From Bacillota bacterium (GTDB lineage Bacteria; Bacillota; Clostridia; Lachnospirales; Lachnospiraceae), in the NCBI GenBank assembly GCA_023458035.1, contig JAEXAX010000034.1, positions 62,001 to 126,000 on the forward strand: a DNA stretch of 64,000 nucleotides, read 5' to 3'. Every line of letters begins with the position of its first letter. Position 1 is the stretch's first letter. Below are positions 1-8,960 of this stretch, piece by piece. The notes beneath the pieces are model-generated. The model was not told where the DNA came from. It saw only the letters and a list, made by a program, of their open reading frames with translations, and made no database searches. A program made the position numbers and the translations under genes.

Positions 1-1
1 G

Positions 2-565
2 GCAAAGATGGATCAGGAAAACGGCTCCAAGCATACCACAGATGATATCGGAAATCTGATGGCCGAATTCAATACCAACGGAAAAGTCGGTGTTTTATTC
101 AACGGTGTTTGGAATGCCAGCGGTATAGACGCTTCCTTAAAGGACGCCATTGAGCCGACCTTATTCCCGGGTGACATCGCCATCGCATCAGCCGGCGGCG
201 GTATTGCAATTTCCAATAAGATGAGCGAAGAAAAGACTGCTCTGGCGCTGGAATTTGTGAAGTACATGACCAGTCCGGAGGTACAGGAGAAGATATTTAC
301 CCAGGTACAGGCGCATCCGTGTAACGTGAAGGTGGATCTGAACGCACTGGCCGAGAAGAGCGGCGATGTAGCCACCAAGAAGCTGGCGATCGCCTGTGAT
401 CAGGTTAATAAAGCCAAGACCATCGTAATTGATTTTAACTACACCTGGGGCGGCGATGTTGATAAAGCCATCATCAATGCGCTGATGGAATGTGCGGTAT
501 CCGGTGCCGACATCAATGCAAGATTTGAACAGCTTCAAAAAGAGTTGCTGGCTATGATCGGATAA
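2..565 (+). CDS. ABC sugar transporter solute-binding lipoprotein, C-terminal part (5' end outside window)
   Basis: The frame is open from the first bases, so this is the C-terminal about 188 residues of a protein that begins upstream. It matches the C-lobe of family-1 extracellular solute-binding proteins: a GVLFNGVWNASG strand, a GGGIAIS segment, then 'EKTALALEFVKYMTSPEVQEK', the usual late helix where residues of the last ligand are removed from a trailing domain. Two sugar-permease genes follow directly, so it should be the extracellular, lipid-anchored receptor of an oligosaccharide importer. The adjoining fucosidase and GH98 genes suggest a host-glycan fragment as ligand; that is inference. 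The signal peptide and lipobox are outside the window. Confidence 0.85.
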   Translation, partial: AKMDQENGSKHTTDDIGNLMAEFNTNGKVGVLFNGVWNASGIDASLKDAIEPTLFPGDIAIASAGGGIAISNKMSEEKTALALEFVKYMTSPEVQEKIFTQVQAHPCNVKVDLNALAEKSGDVATKKLAIACDQVNKAKTIVIDFNYTWGGDVDKAIINALMECAVSGADINARFEQLQKELLAMIG

Positions 566-574
566 CAGACAATG

Positions 575-606
575 ACCGGGAAGGAAGCGATTCCTTCCCG
601 GTTTTA
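575..606 (+). terminator. Intrinsic terminator between binding-protein and permease genes
   Basis: Perfect 12-bp stem (ACCGGGAAGGAA, loop GCGA, then the complement) followed by TTTTAT, 10 bp after the binding-protein stop and 22 bp before the permease. Such internal partial terminators commonly let the binding protein be made in excess over the membrane subunits. Confidence 0.8.
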
Positions 607-627
607 TATCCATTAGATAAGGAGCAG

Positions 628-1566
628 GTGAAAAAAGTGAAAAGAAAGAACAAAATGAAACTTCGCAGGTCTGGCTTCATCTGTGCATTCCTGGCACCGA
701 CGATGATCATGTTCTGTGTTTTTTATTTATATCCGCTGGTAACCGTTATTTATACATCATTTTGCCGTTGGGACTTTACCAACATTACAAAACCGGAGTT
801 TTTCGGATGGAAGAATCTGTGGGAAAACTATACCTATATTTTTCGCACCTATCCGTTTTTCTGGGAGGCTCTCAGAAATTCATCGATCTGGGCGCTGCTC
901 GGCGCTCTGGTGCAGATCCCCATTTCGACGTTTATCGCCCTGGCTCTGTCCAGAAAGATGCGTGGTGTCAAGCTGATTCGGAACATTTATATCATTCCGA
1001 ATATGATCTCGACAGCTGCCATGGGTATTATTTTCCTGCAGCTGTATAATCCGTCCTACGGCATCGTAAATCCGGTCATTCGGCTGTTTAAGCCGGATTT
1101 TACAGATAATATTTTGCTGTTAAAGGGTTCGGCCTTTATCGCCATGACCTGCGCCTATATCTTCTTTACCGGCACCACCACGCTGATGATCCTCGGCAAT
1201 GTGATGGCCATCCCGGAAGAAGTGCGTGAGGCAGCCATGCTGGACGGCGCCAGCGGTCTGAAGCAGGACTGGTATATTACCGTTCCCATGATCAAGGGAA
1301 CCCTAAAGACGGTTTCTGTGTTGGCGGCCACCGCCGGTTTCCTGCTGTACAATGAGGTGTACTTCCTGACCAAGGGCGCGGCAGGTACCTACAGCATCAG
1401 CTATATCATTCGTGAGCTGGCCATCACCAGTCCGCGTACTCAGTTCGGCCGTGCCAATGCGGTAGCGGTGATCCAGATCATCGCCGGTATGGTGATCATC
1501 CTGGTTGTCAGTCGGTTGTACCAAATGTCATTTAAGAAAAAACGAGCGGGAGGAGAAGGCTTATGA
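628..1566 (+). CDS. ABC sugar transporter permease (MalF/UgpA type)
   Basis: Integral membrane subunit of a carbohydrate ABC importer. After a basic N-terminus there are about six hydrophobic segments, the first at roughly residues 15-35. The coupling loop EEVREAAMLDGASGLKQDWYITVPMI (around residues 195-220) is the EAA motif that docks on the ATPase. The start is ambiguous: the GTG at 628 is only 3 bases from AAGGAG, while the GTG at 637 has about 12-base spacing. It overlaps the next permease by 4 bp (ATGA), indicating translational coupling. No ATP-binding gene lies in the operon, so a shared MsmK-type ATPase elsewhere is likely (inference). Confidence 0.9.
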   Translation: MKKVKRKNKMKLRRSGFICAFLAPTMIMFCVFYLYPLVTVIYTSFCRWDFTNITKPEFFGWKNLWENYTYIFRTYPFFWEALRNSSIWALLGALVQIPISTFIALALSRKMRGVKLIRNIYIIPNMISTAAMGIIFLQLYNPSYGIVNPVIRLFKPDFTDNILLLKGSAFIAMTCAYIFFTGTTTLMILGNVMAIPEEVREAAMLDGASGLKQDWYITVPMIKGTLKTVSVLAATAGFLLYNEVYFLTKGAAGTYSISYIIRELAITSPRTQFGRANAVAVIQIIAGMVIILVVSRLYQMSFKKKRAGGEGL

Positions 1567-2420
1567 AACCGATGCGAAGAAAGAAATCCTGTGTCCGCAA
1601 TATGTCTACAACCACCCGTATCGTGACCTGGCTCTGCCTGGGCTGGGCTCTGCTGGTGGCGGTGGTTCCCTTTTTCTGGCTGGTCCTGTCGAGCCTGAAA
1701 AAAGATCCGTTGGCCAGACCCGGCTTTCAGCTGCCGGAGAGCATACATCTGGACGGTTATATCTCAACTTTTCGTGATCTGCATGTGCTGCGCTACTTCG
1801 GCAACAGCCTGTTTGTTTCTGGTCTGTCAGTCCTTCTCAGCGTGGTGATGATCTCCATGTCGGCTTATGTTATTGCCCGAATGGAGTTTCGCGGCCGTAA
1901 CCTGATCAGCTTTTTGCTGTATTCGACCATGTTTATTCCGGCCACAGCCTTAACATATCCGGTGTATAACCTGATCAACCGCCTGCATTTGTATGATACC
2001 AGAGGAGCCTTGATCCTGATCTATTCCTGCAGCGGGATAGCCGTCAGCTTCTTTGTTATCAAAAATTATTATGACAACATTCCGAAAGAGCTGGAGGAAG
2101 CGGCGCGCATCGATGGCTGCGGCTATGTGCAGACCTGGCTGAAGATTATTTTCCCGATCGCCAGACCCGGCATCATGACGGCAGCGGTGCTGGCCTTTTT
2201 AAACAACTGGAACGAATACTACTGGGCGTCATTAGTCCTGATTACCAGAGAAAAGCTGACGGTGCCGGCGCTGCTGTCAACCTTTACCACATCATTTACA
2301 ACCAATTACAACGGTCTGTTCTCAGCCATGGTGATCATCGTCCTGCCGCCCATTCTGTTGTACTGCATCTTCAGTAAATTCTTTATCGAAGCGCTGTCCG
2401 GCGGAGCGGTCAAGGGCTAA
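1563..2420 (+). CDS. ABC sugar transporter permease (MalG/UgpE type)
   Basis: Second membrane subunit of the same importer, 285 aa. Six hydrophobic segments are visible, the first at about residues 20-42. The EAA coupling motif is KELEEAARIDGCGYVQTWLKI at about residues 178-198, followed by the conserved FP-I-RPG element. The ending on a hydrophobic helix and a short tail is normal for MalG-like proteins. The ATG overlaps the stop of the preceding permease (ATGA), and the GH29 gene begins 21 bp after its stop, so import and intracellular degradation are in one transcription unit. Confidence 0.9.
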   Translation: MKPMRRKKSCVRNMSTTTRIVTWLCLGWALLVAVVPFFWLVLSSLKKDPLARPGFQLPESIHLDGYISTFRDLHVLRYFGNSLFVSGLSVLLSVVMISMSAYVIARMEFRGRNLISFLLYSTMFIPATALTYPVYNLINRLHLYDTRGALILIYSCSGIAVSFFVIKNYYDNIPKELEEAARIDGCGYVQTWLKIIFPIARPGIMTAAVLAFLNNWNEYYWASLVLITREKLTVPALLSTFTTSFTTNYNGLFSAMVIIVLPPILLYCIFSKFFIEALSGGAVKG

Positions 2421-2441
2421 GCAAAAGGAGGAAATGAATTA

Positions 2442-3746
2442 ATGAATCAGGAAATTAAAGAGCGGACCCGCTGGTTTATGGATGCCAGATTCGGCATGTT
2501 CATTCACTGGGGACTGTATGCCATTCCGGCCTGCGGCGAGTGGGTGATGTCGGAACGGGAAATGACGGTGGAGCAGTATGAGGAATATTTTCACCGTTTT
2601 GATCCGGTCGATTACGATCCCCGCGCCTGGGTGCGACTGGCCAGGGAAGCGGGCATGAAATATGTCGTATTGACGGCCAAGCATCATGATGGCTTCTGTC
2701 TGTTTGACTCGAAGCTGACGGATTATAAATCAACCAATACTAAGGCCGGTCGAGATTTGGTGAGAGAGTTCACCGAGGCCTGCCGCGAGGAGGGCTTAAA
2801 GGTCGGCTTGTATTTTTCGGTGATTGACTGGCATCATCCGGATTTTCCGAAATATGGGGATCGTCAGCATCCCATGCGCAATCGGGAGGAATATAAGGAT
2901 GAGCAGATTGATTTTGACCGCTACCTGCGTTATATGCACGGACAGATCGAGGAGCTGGTCAGCGGTTATGGTAAGCTGGATATCCTCTGGTTTGACTTTT
3001 CCTATGACGATATGGCCGGTGAGAAGTGGAAGGCGACGGAATTGATCCGAATGGTTCGCCGTCATCAGCCGGATGTCATCATTGATAATCGATTGGAGGG
3101 AGCCGGCGACTGCCATGGCAGCATCGTGACTGCCCGGCCATCGGAATACTGCGGCGATTTTGTCAGTCCGGAGCAGATCATTCCGAGTGAAGGGATCAGG
3201 GATGAAAACGGTGAGCCGCTGCCGTGGGAGCTTTGCGCGACCATGAATAATCACTGGGGCTACTGTCATTTCGATCGCCTGTATAAGAGTCCGCAGATGC
3301 TGATCCGTAAGCTGGTGGAATGCGTCAGCAAGGGCGGTAATATGATCCTTAATGTCGGACCGGATGCCAGAGGCAACATCCCGCCGGAGAGTGTTCGTAT
3401 CCTGCGTGAGGTCGGCGCCTGGATGAAACAAAATTCCGAAAGTATTTACGGCTGCGGCCCGGCCGAGCTGGACAAGCCGGAATGGGGGCGTTACACACAG
3501 AAGGGCAATGTTATTTACGCCCATGTGTACGAAGCGCCTCTCGGAGCCCTGGCATTGCAGGGAATCGCTCCCCACAGACTGAAAGAGCTGAGTTATCTGG
3601 CTGACGGCAGTCAGGTCAGACGGGGAGAGGCCTGGAATACCGCTCTTTATCCGGATGTGGCCTTTGTTTCTTTCGGCGAGGATCCGGTTTTCACCTATCC
3701 ATTGCCGGATGATAGGGATACGGTCTTAAAGCTGTGTCTATGTTAG
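2442..3746 (+). CDS. Alpha-L-fucosidase, glycoside hydrolase family 29
   Basis: Cytoplasmic retaining alpha-L-fucosidase (434 aa, no signal peptide). GH29 hallmarks: FGMFIHWGLYAIPACGEW near residue 18, the YVVLTAKHHDGFCLFDS block around residues 73-90, and GKLDILWFDFSYDD near residues 178-192, where the Asp after Trp-Phe is the expected nucleophile. The NMILNVGPDARGNIP segment closes the catalytic barrel. It lacks a long C-terminal binding domain, as in compact intracellular GH29 enzymes. RBS AAAGGAGG precedes the ATG. Position directly behind the importer indicates it removes fucose from oligosaccharides after uptake, which fits the GH98 enzymes downstream. Confidence 0.92.
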   Translation: MNQEIKERTRWFMDARFGMFIHWGLYAIPACGEWVMSEREMTVEQYEEYFHRFDPVDYDPRAWVRLAREAGMKYVVLTAKHHDGFCLFDSKLTDYKSTNTKAGRDLVREFTEACREEGLKVGLYFSVIDWHHPDFPKYGDRQHPMRNREEYKDEQIDFDRYLRYMHGQIEELVSGYGKLDILWFDFSYDDMAGEKWKATELIRMVRRHQPDVIIDNRLEGAGDCHGSIVTARPSEYCGDFVSPEQIIPSEGIRDENGEPLPWELCATMNNHWGYCHFDRLYKSPQMLIRKLVECVSKGGNMILNVGPDARGNIPPESVRILREVGAWMKQNSESIYGCGPAELDKPEWGRYTQKGNVIYAHVYEAPLGALALQGIAPHRLKELSYLADGSQVRRGEAWNTALYPDVAFVSFGEDPVFTYPLPDDRDTVLKLCLC

Positions 3747-3783
3747 TCGGAGAATGCATAATAAAGCAGCGAGGAGAAAAACT

Positions 3784-5046
3784 ATGAAGCAGGTAACAGC
3801 GATATTGATCGGCGCGGGACTGCGCGGCGGTTATGTATATGGGCAATATGCCCTTGAGCACCCGGATGAGTTTCGGGTGGTGGCGGTGGCAGAGCCGGAT
3901 CGGCAGCGCAGAGAACTGTTTGCCGGCAAGCACGGTATTCCGGAAGAACTGTGCTTTGAGAGTTATGGGGAATTGCTGGCAAAGGACAAGCTGGCTGATT
4001 GTGCCATGGTTTGTACCCAGGATCGGATGCACCTGGAACCGGTCAGACTGGCTATGGAGCAGGGGTATCATGTGCTCTGTGAGAAGCCGATGTCGCCGGA
4101 TAAGCAGGAGATTCTGGAAATGGGTCGTCTGGCGGAGCGTCACGGACGAATCCTGTCGATCTGCCATGTGCTGCGCTATTCACCGTTTTTCAGTAAAATA
4201 AAGGAGCTATTGGAAGACGGACGGATCGGACAGCTGATGAGCGTTCAGCATATCGAAGAAGTAGGTTACTGGCATCAGGCACACAGCTTTGTGCGCGGTA
4301 ACTGGCGAAATGCCGAAAAGTCCAGTCCGATGATCTTGCAGAAATGCTGTCATGATATGGACATCCTGTTATGGCTGGTCGGCGGCCATTGCCGGCGGAT
4401 CAGTTCCTTTGGCAGTCGCAGCTTTTTTAAGTTGGAGCAGGCGCCGACCGATGCGCCGGCCTATTGTCTGGACGGCTGCCCGCAGCGGGACACCTGTGCC
4501 TATTATGCGCCGCGTTTTTATCTGGAACATCCGAAAGCGGTGGCGGACGGTCTGATTTATGCCGTGACTGACAGTACAGAGCCGCAGTCAGTGCTGGAGG
4601 CTTTGAAAACCGGACCCTACGGCCGCTGTGTTTTTCGCTGCGACAATACGGTGGTTGATCATCAGAGTGTCGATCTGGAATTTGATAATCAGGTGACGGC
4701 CTCCTTTTTGATGACAGCCTTTACAGATCAGTGTGCCAGACGGATTCGCCTGATGGGTGCGAACGGCGAAATCAAGGGAGATATGGAAGCCGGTGTGATC
4801 GAGTTGATCGACTTTGTCAGCAAGAACAGCGAGATCATCCGCCTGCACACACCGGCCACCGGCCATAACGGCAGTGATACCAGTATGATGCGGGACTTCG
4901 TCCGCATGGTGGCGACCGGGAGCGGCGGCAGGACGGCAGCGTCGGTATCGGTGGAAAGCCACCTGATGGCTCTGGCGGCTGAAGAGGCCAGGCTATCCGG
5001 CCGGGTGATCAGCATGAAGGAGTTTTGCCATGATGACGGTGCATGA
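3784..5046 (+). CDS. Gfo/Idh/MocA-family NAD(P)-dependent oxidoreductase
   Basis: About 420 aa. The N-terminal Rossmann fold starts ILIGAGLRGGYVYG; the family motif CEKPMS lies at about residue 100, and KCCHDMDILLWLVGG supplies the catalytic-region His-Asp. A Cys-rich insert (CLDGCPQRDTCAYY, about residues 227-240) follows, a pattern seen in one subgroup of the family. The start at 3784 is chosen because GAGGAG sits 7 bases upstream; an upstream in-frame ATG lacks a ribosome site. It probably acts on a sugar from the imported glycan, as a dehydrogenase or as an NAD-dependent glycosidase of the GH109 kind. GH109 motifs were not clearly seen, so the substrate is open. It overlaps the next gene by 17 bp. 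Confidence 0.85.
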   Translation: MKQVTAILIGAGLRGGYVYGQYALEHPDEFRVVAVAEPDRQRRELFAGKHGIPEELCFESYGELLAKDKLADCAMVCTQDRMHLEPVRLAMEQGYHVLCEKPMSPDKQEILEMGRLAERHGRILSICHVLRYSPFFSKIKELLEDGRIGQLMSVQHIEEVGYWHQAHSFVRGNWRNAEKSSPMILQKCCHDMDILLWLVGGHCRRISSFGSRSFFKLEQAPTDAPAYCLDGCPQRDTCAYYAPRFYLEHPKAVADGLIYAVTDSTEPQSVLEALKTGPYGRCVFRCDNTVVDHQSVDLEFDNQVTASFLMTAFTDQCARRIRLMGANGEIKGDMEAGVIELIDFVSKNSEIIRLHTPATGHNGSDTSMMRDFVRMVATGSGGRTAASVSVESHLMALAAEEARLSGRVISMKEFCHDDGA

Positions 5047-5893
5047 ATTTTGGAAGGGGATCGGCCTGATGCCGGAGGCCGTAGCGGAACAAGAGCGGCA
5101 GATTCTGGCAGATGCCGGTCGCTGTGAGCGCATTTACAGCCGATCTCGCATTTTGTTTAAGGCAGAGCCGGAGATGTTTTACCGCCTGGTGCTGGAGCTT
5201 GAACAGCCGCAGCTGTGGTTTTTATATCTGTACAGCCGGATGGCCTGTGAACGCTTTGGGCAATACCAGGCTGTGGGTTTGCCGGAGAATGTCTTCTGGG
5301 ATACATTTTTGGATATTCGGCTATGGTGCGAAAACTGTTATCGACGAACCGGCATCTGGGGGATATCGGAGTACGGCTGGTTTACCCGTCATTTTGACGG
5401 CAGTCTGTACCGTTTCGGCCGGTTGGAATTTGAATACATCTCCTCGCCATGGCAGTTTTGCCGCCGGGGAGCGGACGGTCGGACAGAGGTTCTGGTTCGA
5501 GCGGGCGATCCGGTCTTGAACATTCACATTCCGGATGGAGACCGGCTGAGCATAGAGGCGGTGGAGAACTCGCTGAGACAGGCAGAGGCATTCTGGGGAG
5601 GCGGCCTGCCGTTTGTGGCTCATTCCTGGCTGCTCTATCCGGGTTTGCGCGAGCTGTTGCCGCCGGACAGTAATATTCTGCAGTTTCAGGAGCTGTTTCT
5701 GGTAACGGAAACAGAGATCGGTCCACGGGAGCCGGTCGAGCGGATCTTTGATTTTCCGTCAGAGGAGATGGACATTCGTGACTACCCGGAACAAACGGGG
5801 TTGCAGCGGCGGGCTAAGACATATCTGTTGTCCGGCGGGAAACTGGGCTGCGGACTGGGCGTACTGCTGAGGGGCGGCAGCCACAGAAATTAA
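5030..5893 (+). CDS. Acyltransferase-domain protein (GNAT-C/DUF5596-like)
   Basis: Soluble 287-aa protein rich in Trp and Tyr, without signal peptide or membrane segments. It resembles Firmicute proteins with a paired N-terminal DUF5596 and C-terminal GNAT-like domain. The segment GWFTRHFDGSLYRFGRLEFE (about residues 120-140), the phrase LNIHIPDGDRLS (about 170-182) and a FPF-like HSWLLYPGL stretch (about 200) are the parts I recognise. Function is not established; these proteins are often found next to glycoside hydrolases and sugar importers. The start overlaps the oxidoreductase stop, so the two are coupled. The recognition is from memory of the family and moderate in certainty. Confidence 0.6.
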   Translation: MMTVHEFWKGIGLMPEAVAEQERQILADAGRCERIYSRSRILFKAEPEMFYRLVLELEQPQLWFLYLYSRMACERFGQYQAVGLPENVFWDTFLDIRLWCENCYRRTGIWGISEYGWFTRHFDGSLYRFGRLEFEYISSPWQFCRRGADGRTEVLVRAGDPVLNIHIPDGDRLSIEAVENSLRQAEAFWGGGLPFVAHSWLLYPGLRELLPPDSNILQFQELFLVTETEIGPREPVERIFDFPSEEMDIRDYPEQTGLQRRAKTYLLSGGKLGCGLGVLLRGGSHRN

Positions 5894-5954
5894 GCAGACT
5901 ACGGAGTTGCTTGGCAGTCGAAAATGAAGGCGAAGAAAAGGGGGGAAGGAAGCT

Positions 5955-8900
5955 GTGAAACAGGTCGGGAATTTACGAAAATTAAGCTGCTTAGGCATAT
6001 TGATGCTGATCATGCTGTTGTCATGGAAGCTGACAGCAAAAGCCGAAGAGCAGTGGAAGGATGTGTCGTTTTCACATGAGGCACTGTGTTTTTCGGGGGA
6101 ATGGACACAGGATGGAGAATTTGCAAAATTCAGTACCGGTGCCGGCCATCAGGCAGAACTGAGCTTTTTCGGTACGGCCGTGAGGTGGTGGGGTCAAAAG
6201 GACATAAACTTCGGCAAGGCCAAAGTAGAGATCGACGGTCAGGAAGCGGCAGTGATTGATACGTATGGGGCAGCAGCCAGAGGCCAGTTGTTATTTGAAA
6301 AGACCGGCTTGCCGGAAGAAACCCACAGTATTCGAATCACTAATCTGGGTGAGCATCGGGACGGCGCAGCTGCCGACGCTTCCGCTGTCATCGATATCGA
6401 GAAGCTGCAGGTGCGGTATGATCCGGCTCATGCCAAGGTTTCTTCCGTGATGTTAAGCGGAGTGCCGGAGCGTATGCTGGTGGGAGATCGGGCGAAGGCG
6501 ATCGCCGTACCGATACCCTTTAACGGAAGTGAGCAGCCCTTGTCTGTACAGTGGCAGAGCAGTCAGGCTGAGATCGTGACGGTGGACCGGCAGGGGCATC
6601 TGGAAGCCAAGGCTCCGGGCAGTGCGGTGATCACCGTCGAAGCGGCCGGGCAGAAGCGTGAGGCGACCATTCAGGTGGCGGCTGTCGGTGAACTGCGTAA
6701 AGTCGTTGACAATGCGCATCCGCTGCTGATGCTGCCGGTTTACGGCAAAGAATACTCACCCTCCGGTTCCGAATTAGACTGGGGAGATACGCTGGTCGGC
6801 CGTTGGCGGCAGGTGCCGGATGATCTGAAACCGTTTGCTGCCATCGAGCTGCACGCCGGCGGAAGGATCGGTGTCGGCGAGTATGACAGCCGGACTGTAA
6901 AGCTGTTTTATCAACAGCAGCTGGAAATCGCCAAGGCTAATCAGATCCCGATCATCCTGGTGGTTGCGACTGCAGGACAGCAGACGCAGTACACCGGCGT
7001 GGCCGGTTTGGATCGGGATTGGCTGGAAGAGATGTATAGCACTTATCCGAATATGATCGGTATCATGTCAACCGAGAATTACTGGACTTCCTGGCAGCGG
7101 GTGGCTGAGCGCGGCTCAGAGTTTCTGGAGATCTCGGCTCGTTACGGCGGTTATTTTATCTGGAGTGAACACCAGGCGCCGGTGATCGAGGGCATCTTAG
7201 AAACAGCGCCCTTGCGTCAGGCCCTGGAACAGCATTCAAAGCACTTTATTTTCACATGGAAAAATACGCCGGCGCAGGCTTATCAGAATGCCAATACCAC
7301 CAGCTACATGCAGGGATTATGGCTGTCTGATATGTGCGCCCAGTGGGGCGGACTGATTGATACATGGAAATGGTTTGAGAAGGACTATTGGAAGTTGTTT
7401 GAACAGACGGACAGAAGACGGCTGTGGGGCGTTGAAGGCGGTGAAGAGGCCCGTAGTGTTGTGACGGAACCGGAAGCCCTGCTTGGTATCGAGATGATGA
7501 ACATCTACCTGGGTGGCGGCTGTGTCTATAATTTCGAGCATCCGGCCTATGTTTATGGCGCTTATGATCTAAGATCACCGGCCTTTGACCATGTGGTTGC
7601 GCAGTTTTTGCGGTATGCCATTGCCAATCCGGCTCCAAGCAAAGAAGATGTCGGAGCCGGTACCAAGACTATGCTGCGCGGTAATCTCAGCCGATTCGGT
7701 ACCGGCTTCCATAGCTTTATGATGGCAGATCCGTCGAATCCGACCTATCTGACCGGGCGCTATGGCTGGCTGCCGGCAGTACCGGAAACGATTTCGGCCG
7801 AGCGTGCCGGCCGCTATCTGACCGAGGGCACCATCACCCCGATGTCCGAACAGGATTTACGGAATCCGGAAAGCAGAAAGACCTTTTTTGACAAACTGTA
7901 TCCAGAACTATATCAGGGAGATGCTTTTGGGGCTTTCTTAAACGGCCGCTGGTATTTGTATAACAGTATGGTGAATCAAAATGTAAAGCAGCAGGCCGAA
8001 ATTAGTCTTGCGGCCGGCAGAGCATTAAATGTTGTACTGGAGCCGCACACCTACGCCATATTGGAACAGCGATCGGGCAACGAAGTCGATCAGTCGGGCG
8101 CTATCCGTATCGAGCTGAACAACTACAGAACAAACAAGGACGGAGTATGGGATGGCTATCCGAATCGGAGCCCGAATGACAAACGCTGGGATACCGATCA
8201 TAATACCCTGATGCAGGATTGGATTCGGGATCACTACATTCCGTCCCCGCAGCATCAGGAGCGTCGCGAAACTGTCCTGACCATGACCGGCCTTTCGGAT
8301 AAGCCGCAGGTATCGGTACTGGAGGGGATGGCCGGTCAATACGAGCCGCCGGTTGTGACCTTCCAAAAGGAGAGCGGTACAGCCGAGATCAAGGTGAAAT
8401 CAAACGGTTGGGTAAAGCTGGAAATCCGGGAAGCCGGAAATGAAGAACCGCAGCCTCGGCCGGAACCGGAAAAGCCGATCAGACAGCTGACCTTTGATTT
8501 GAACGGAGGCAGCTTGAACGGGGAAACAGGTATAGTGGTGATCAATGCCAAAGAGGGGGAAAGTATCACCCTGCCGCAGGCACCGACCAGAGAGGGTTAT
8601 CGGTTCACTTATTGGAAAGGCTCGAAATATATGGCGGGCGACAGCTACCTGGTTCAAGGTGATCATGGCTTTACCGCCCAGTGGGAACAGACCGAAAGCA
8701 ACGAGAAACCAAGACCCGATCAGCAGCAAAATGAACAGCCAAGATCGGATCAGCAGGGCAATGAGCAGACGCAGTTGATCCGGCAGTCGGATCGTAAGAA
8801 GGAGCAGAAAAAACAGCCGATCCGGCAGCCGGCAGGCCGATCCGGCCAGATGAAGAAGCCGCCGAAGACCGGAGAACAGCCGGCAGCAGGGGTGTTGCTG

Positions 8901-8957
8901 CTGTTTGGCGGAGTGGTTGTTATCACACTGGGTCTGCGCAGAAAAATAAGGAGGTAG
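5955..8957 (+). CDS. Cell-wall-anchored GH98-type glycoside hydrolase with Big2 and InlB-B repeat domains
   Basis: 1000-aa surface enzyme. Order: signal peptide (1-29, cleavage near AKA); a jelly-roll carbohydrate-binding-like domain (about 33-160); a bacterial Ig-like Big2 domain (about 161-245); a GH98 catalytic barrel (about 249-562, beginning NAHPLLMLPVYGKEY and containing GIMSTENYWTSWQ and WGVEGGEEA); a GH98 C-terminal beta domain (to about 815); one Listeria-Bacteroides/InlB B-repeat (about 845-912, FDLNGGSLNGETG to FTAQWEQ); a low-complexity Gln/Pro/Lys linker; and a sorting signal PPKTGE, hydrophobic helix, RRKIRR. GH98 enzymes are endo-beta-galactosidases that cut blood-group A/B/H structures from glycoproteins. 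The start is a GTG preceded by GGGGGAAGGAAG. Only 3 bp separate it from the next GH98 gene. Confidence 0.82.
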   Translation: MKQVGNLRKLSCLGILMLIMLLSWKLTAKAEEQWKDVSFSHEALCFSGEWTQDGEFAKFSTGAGHQAELSFFGTAVRWWGQKDINFGKAKVEIDGQEAAVIDTYGAAARGQLLFEKTGLPEETHSIRITNLGEHRDGAAADASAVIDIEKLQVRYDPAHAKVSSVMLSGVPERMLVGDRAKAIAVPIPFNGSEQPLSVQWQSSQAEIVTVDRQGHLEAKAPGSAVITVEAAGQKREATIQVAAVGELRKVVDNAHPLLMLPVYGKEYSPSGSELDWGDTLVGRWRQVPDDLKPFAAIELHAGGRIGVGEYDSRTVKLFYQQQLEIAKANQIPIILVVATAGQQTQYTGVAGLDRDWLEEMYSTYPNMIGIMSTENYWTSWQRVAERGSEFLEISARYGGYFIWSEHQAPVIEGILETAPLRQALEQHSKHFIFTWKNTPAQAYQNANTTSYMQGLWLSDMCAQWGGLIDTWKWFEKDYWKLFEQTDRRRLWGVEGGEEARSVVTEPEALLGIEMMNIYLGGGCVYNFEHPAYVYGAYDLRSPAFDHVVAQFLRYAIANPAPSKEDVGAGTKTMLRGNLSRFGTGFHSFMMADPSNPTYLTGRYGWLPAVPETISAERAGRYLTEGTITPMSEQDLRNPESRKTFFDKLYPELYQGDAFGAFLNGRWYLYNSMVNQNVKQQAEISLAAGRALNVVLEPHTYAILEQRSGNEVDQSGAIRIELNNYRTNKDGVWDGYPNRSPNDKRWDTDHNTLMQDWIRDHYIPSPQHQERRETVLTMTGLSDKPQVSVLEGMAGQYEPPVVTFQKESGTAEIKVKSNGWVKLEIREAGNEEPQPRPEPEKPIRQLTFDLNGGSLNGETGIVVINAKEGESITLPQAPTREGYRFTYWKGSKYMAGDSYLVQGDHGFTAQWEQTESNEKPRPDQQQNEQPRSDQQGNEQTQLIRQSDRKKEQKKQPIRQPAGRSGQMKKPPKTGEQPAAGVLLLFGGVVVITLGLRRKIRR

Positions 8958-8960
8958 GAT

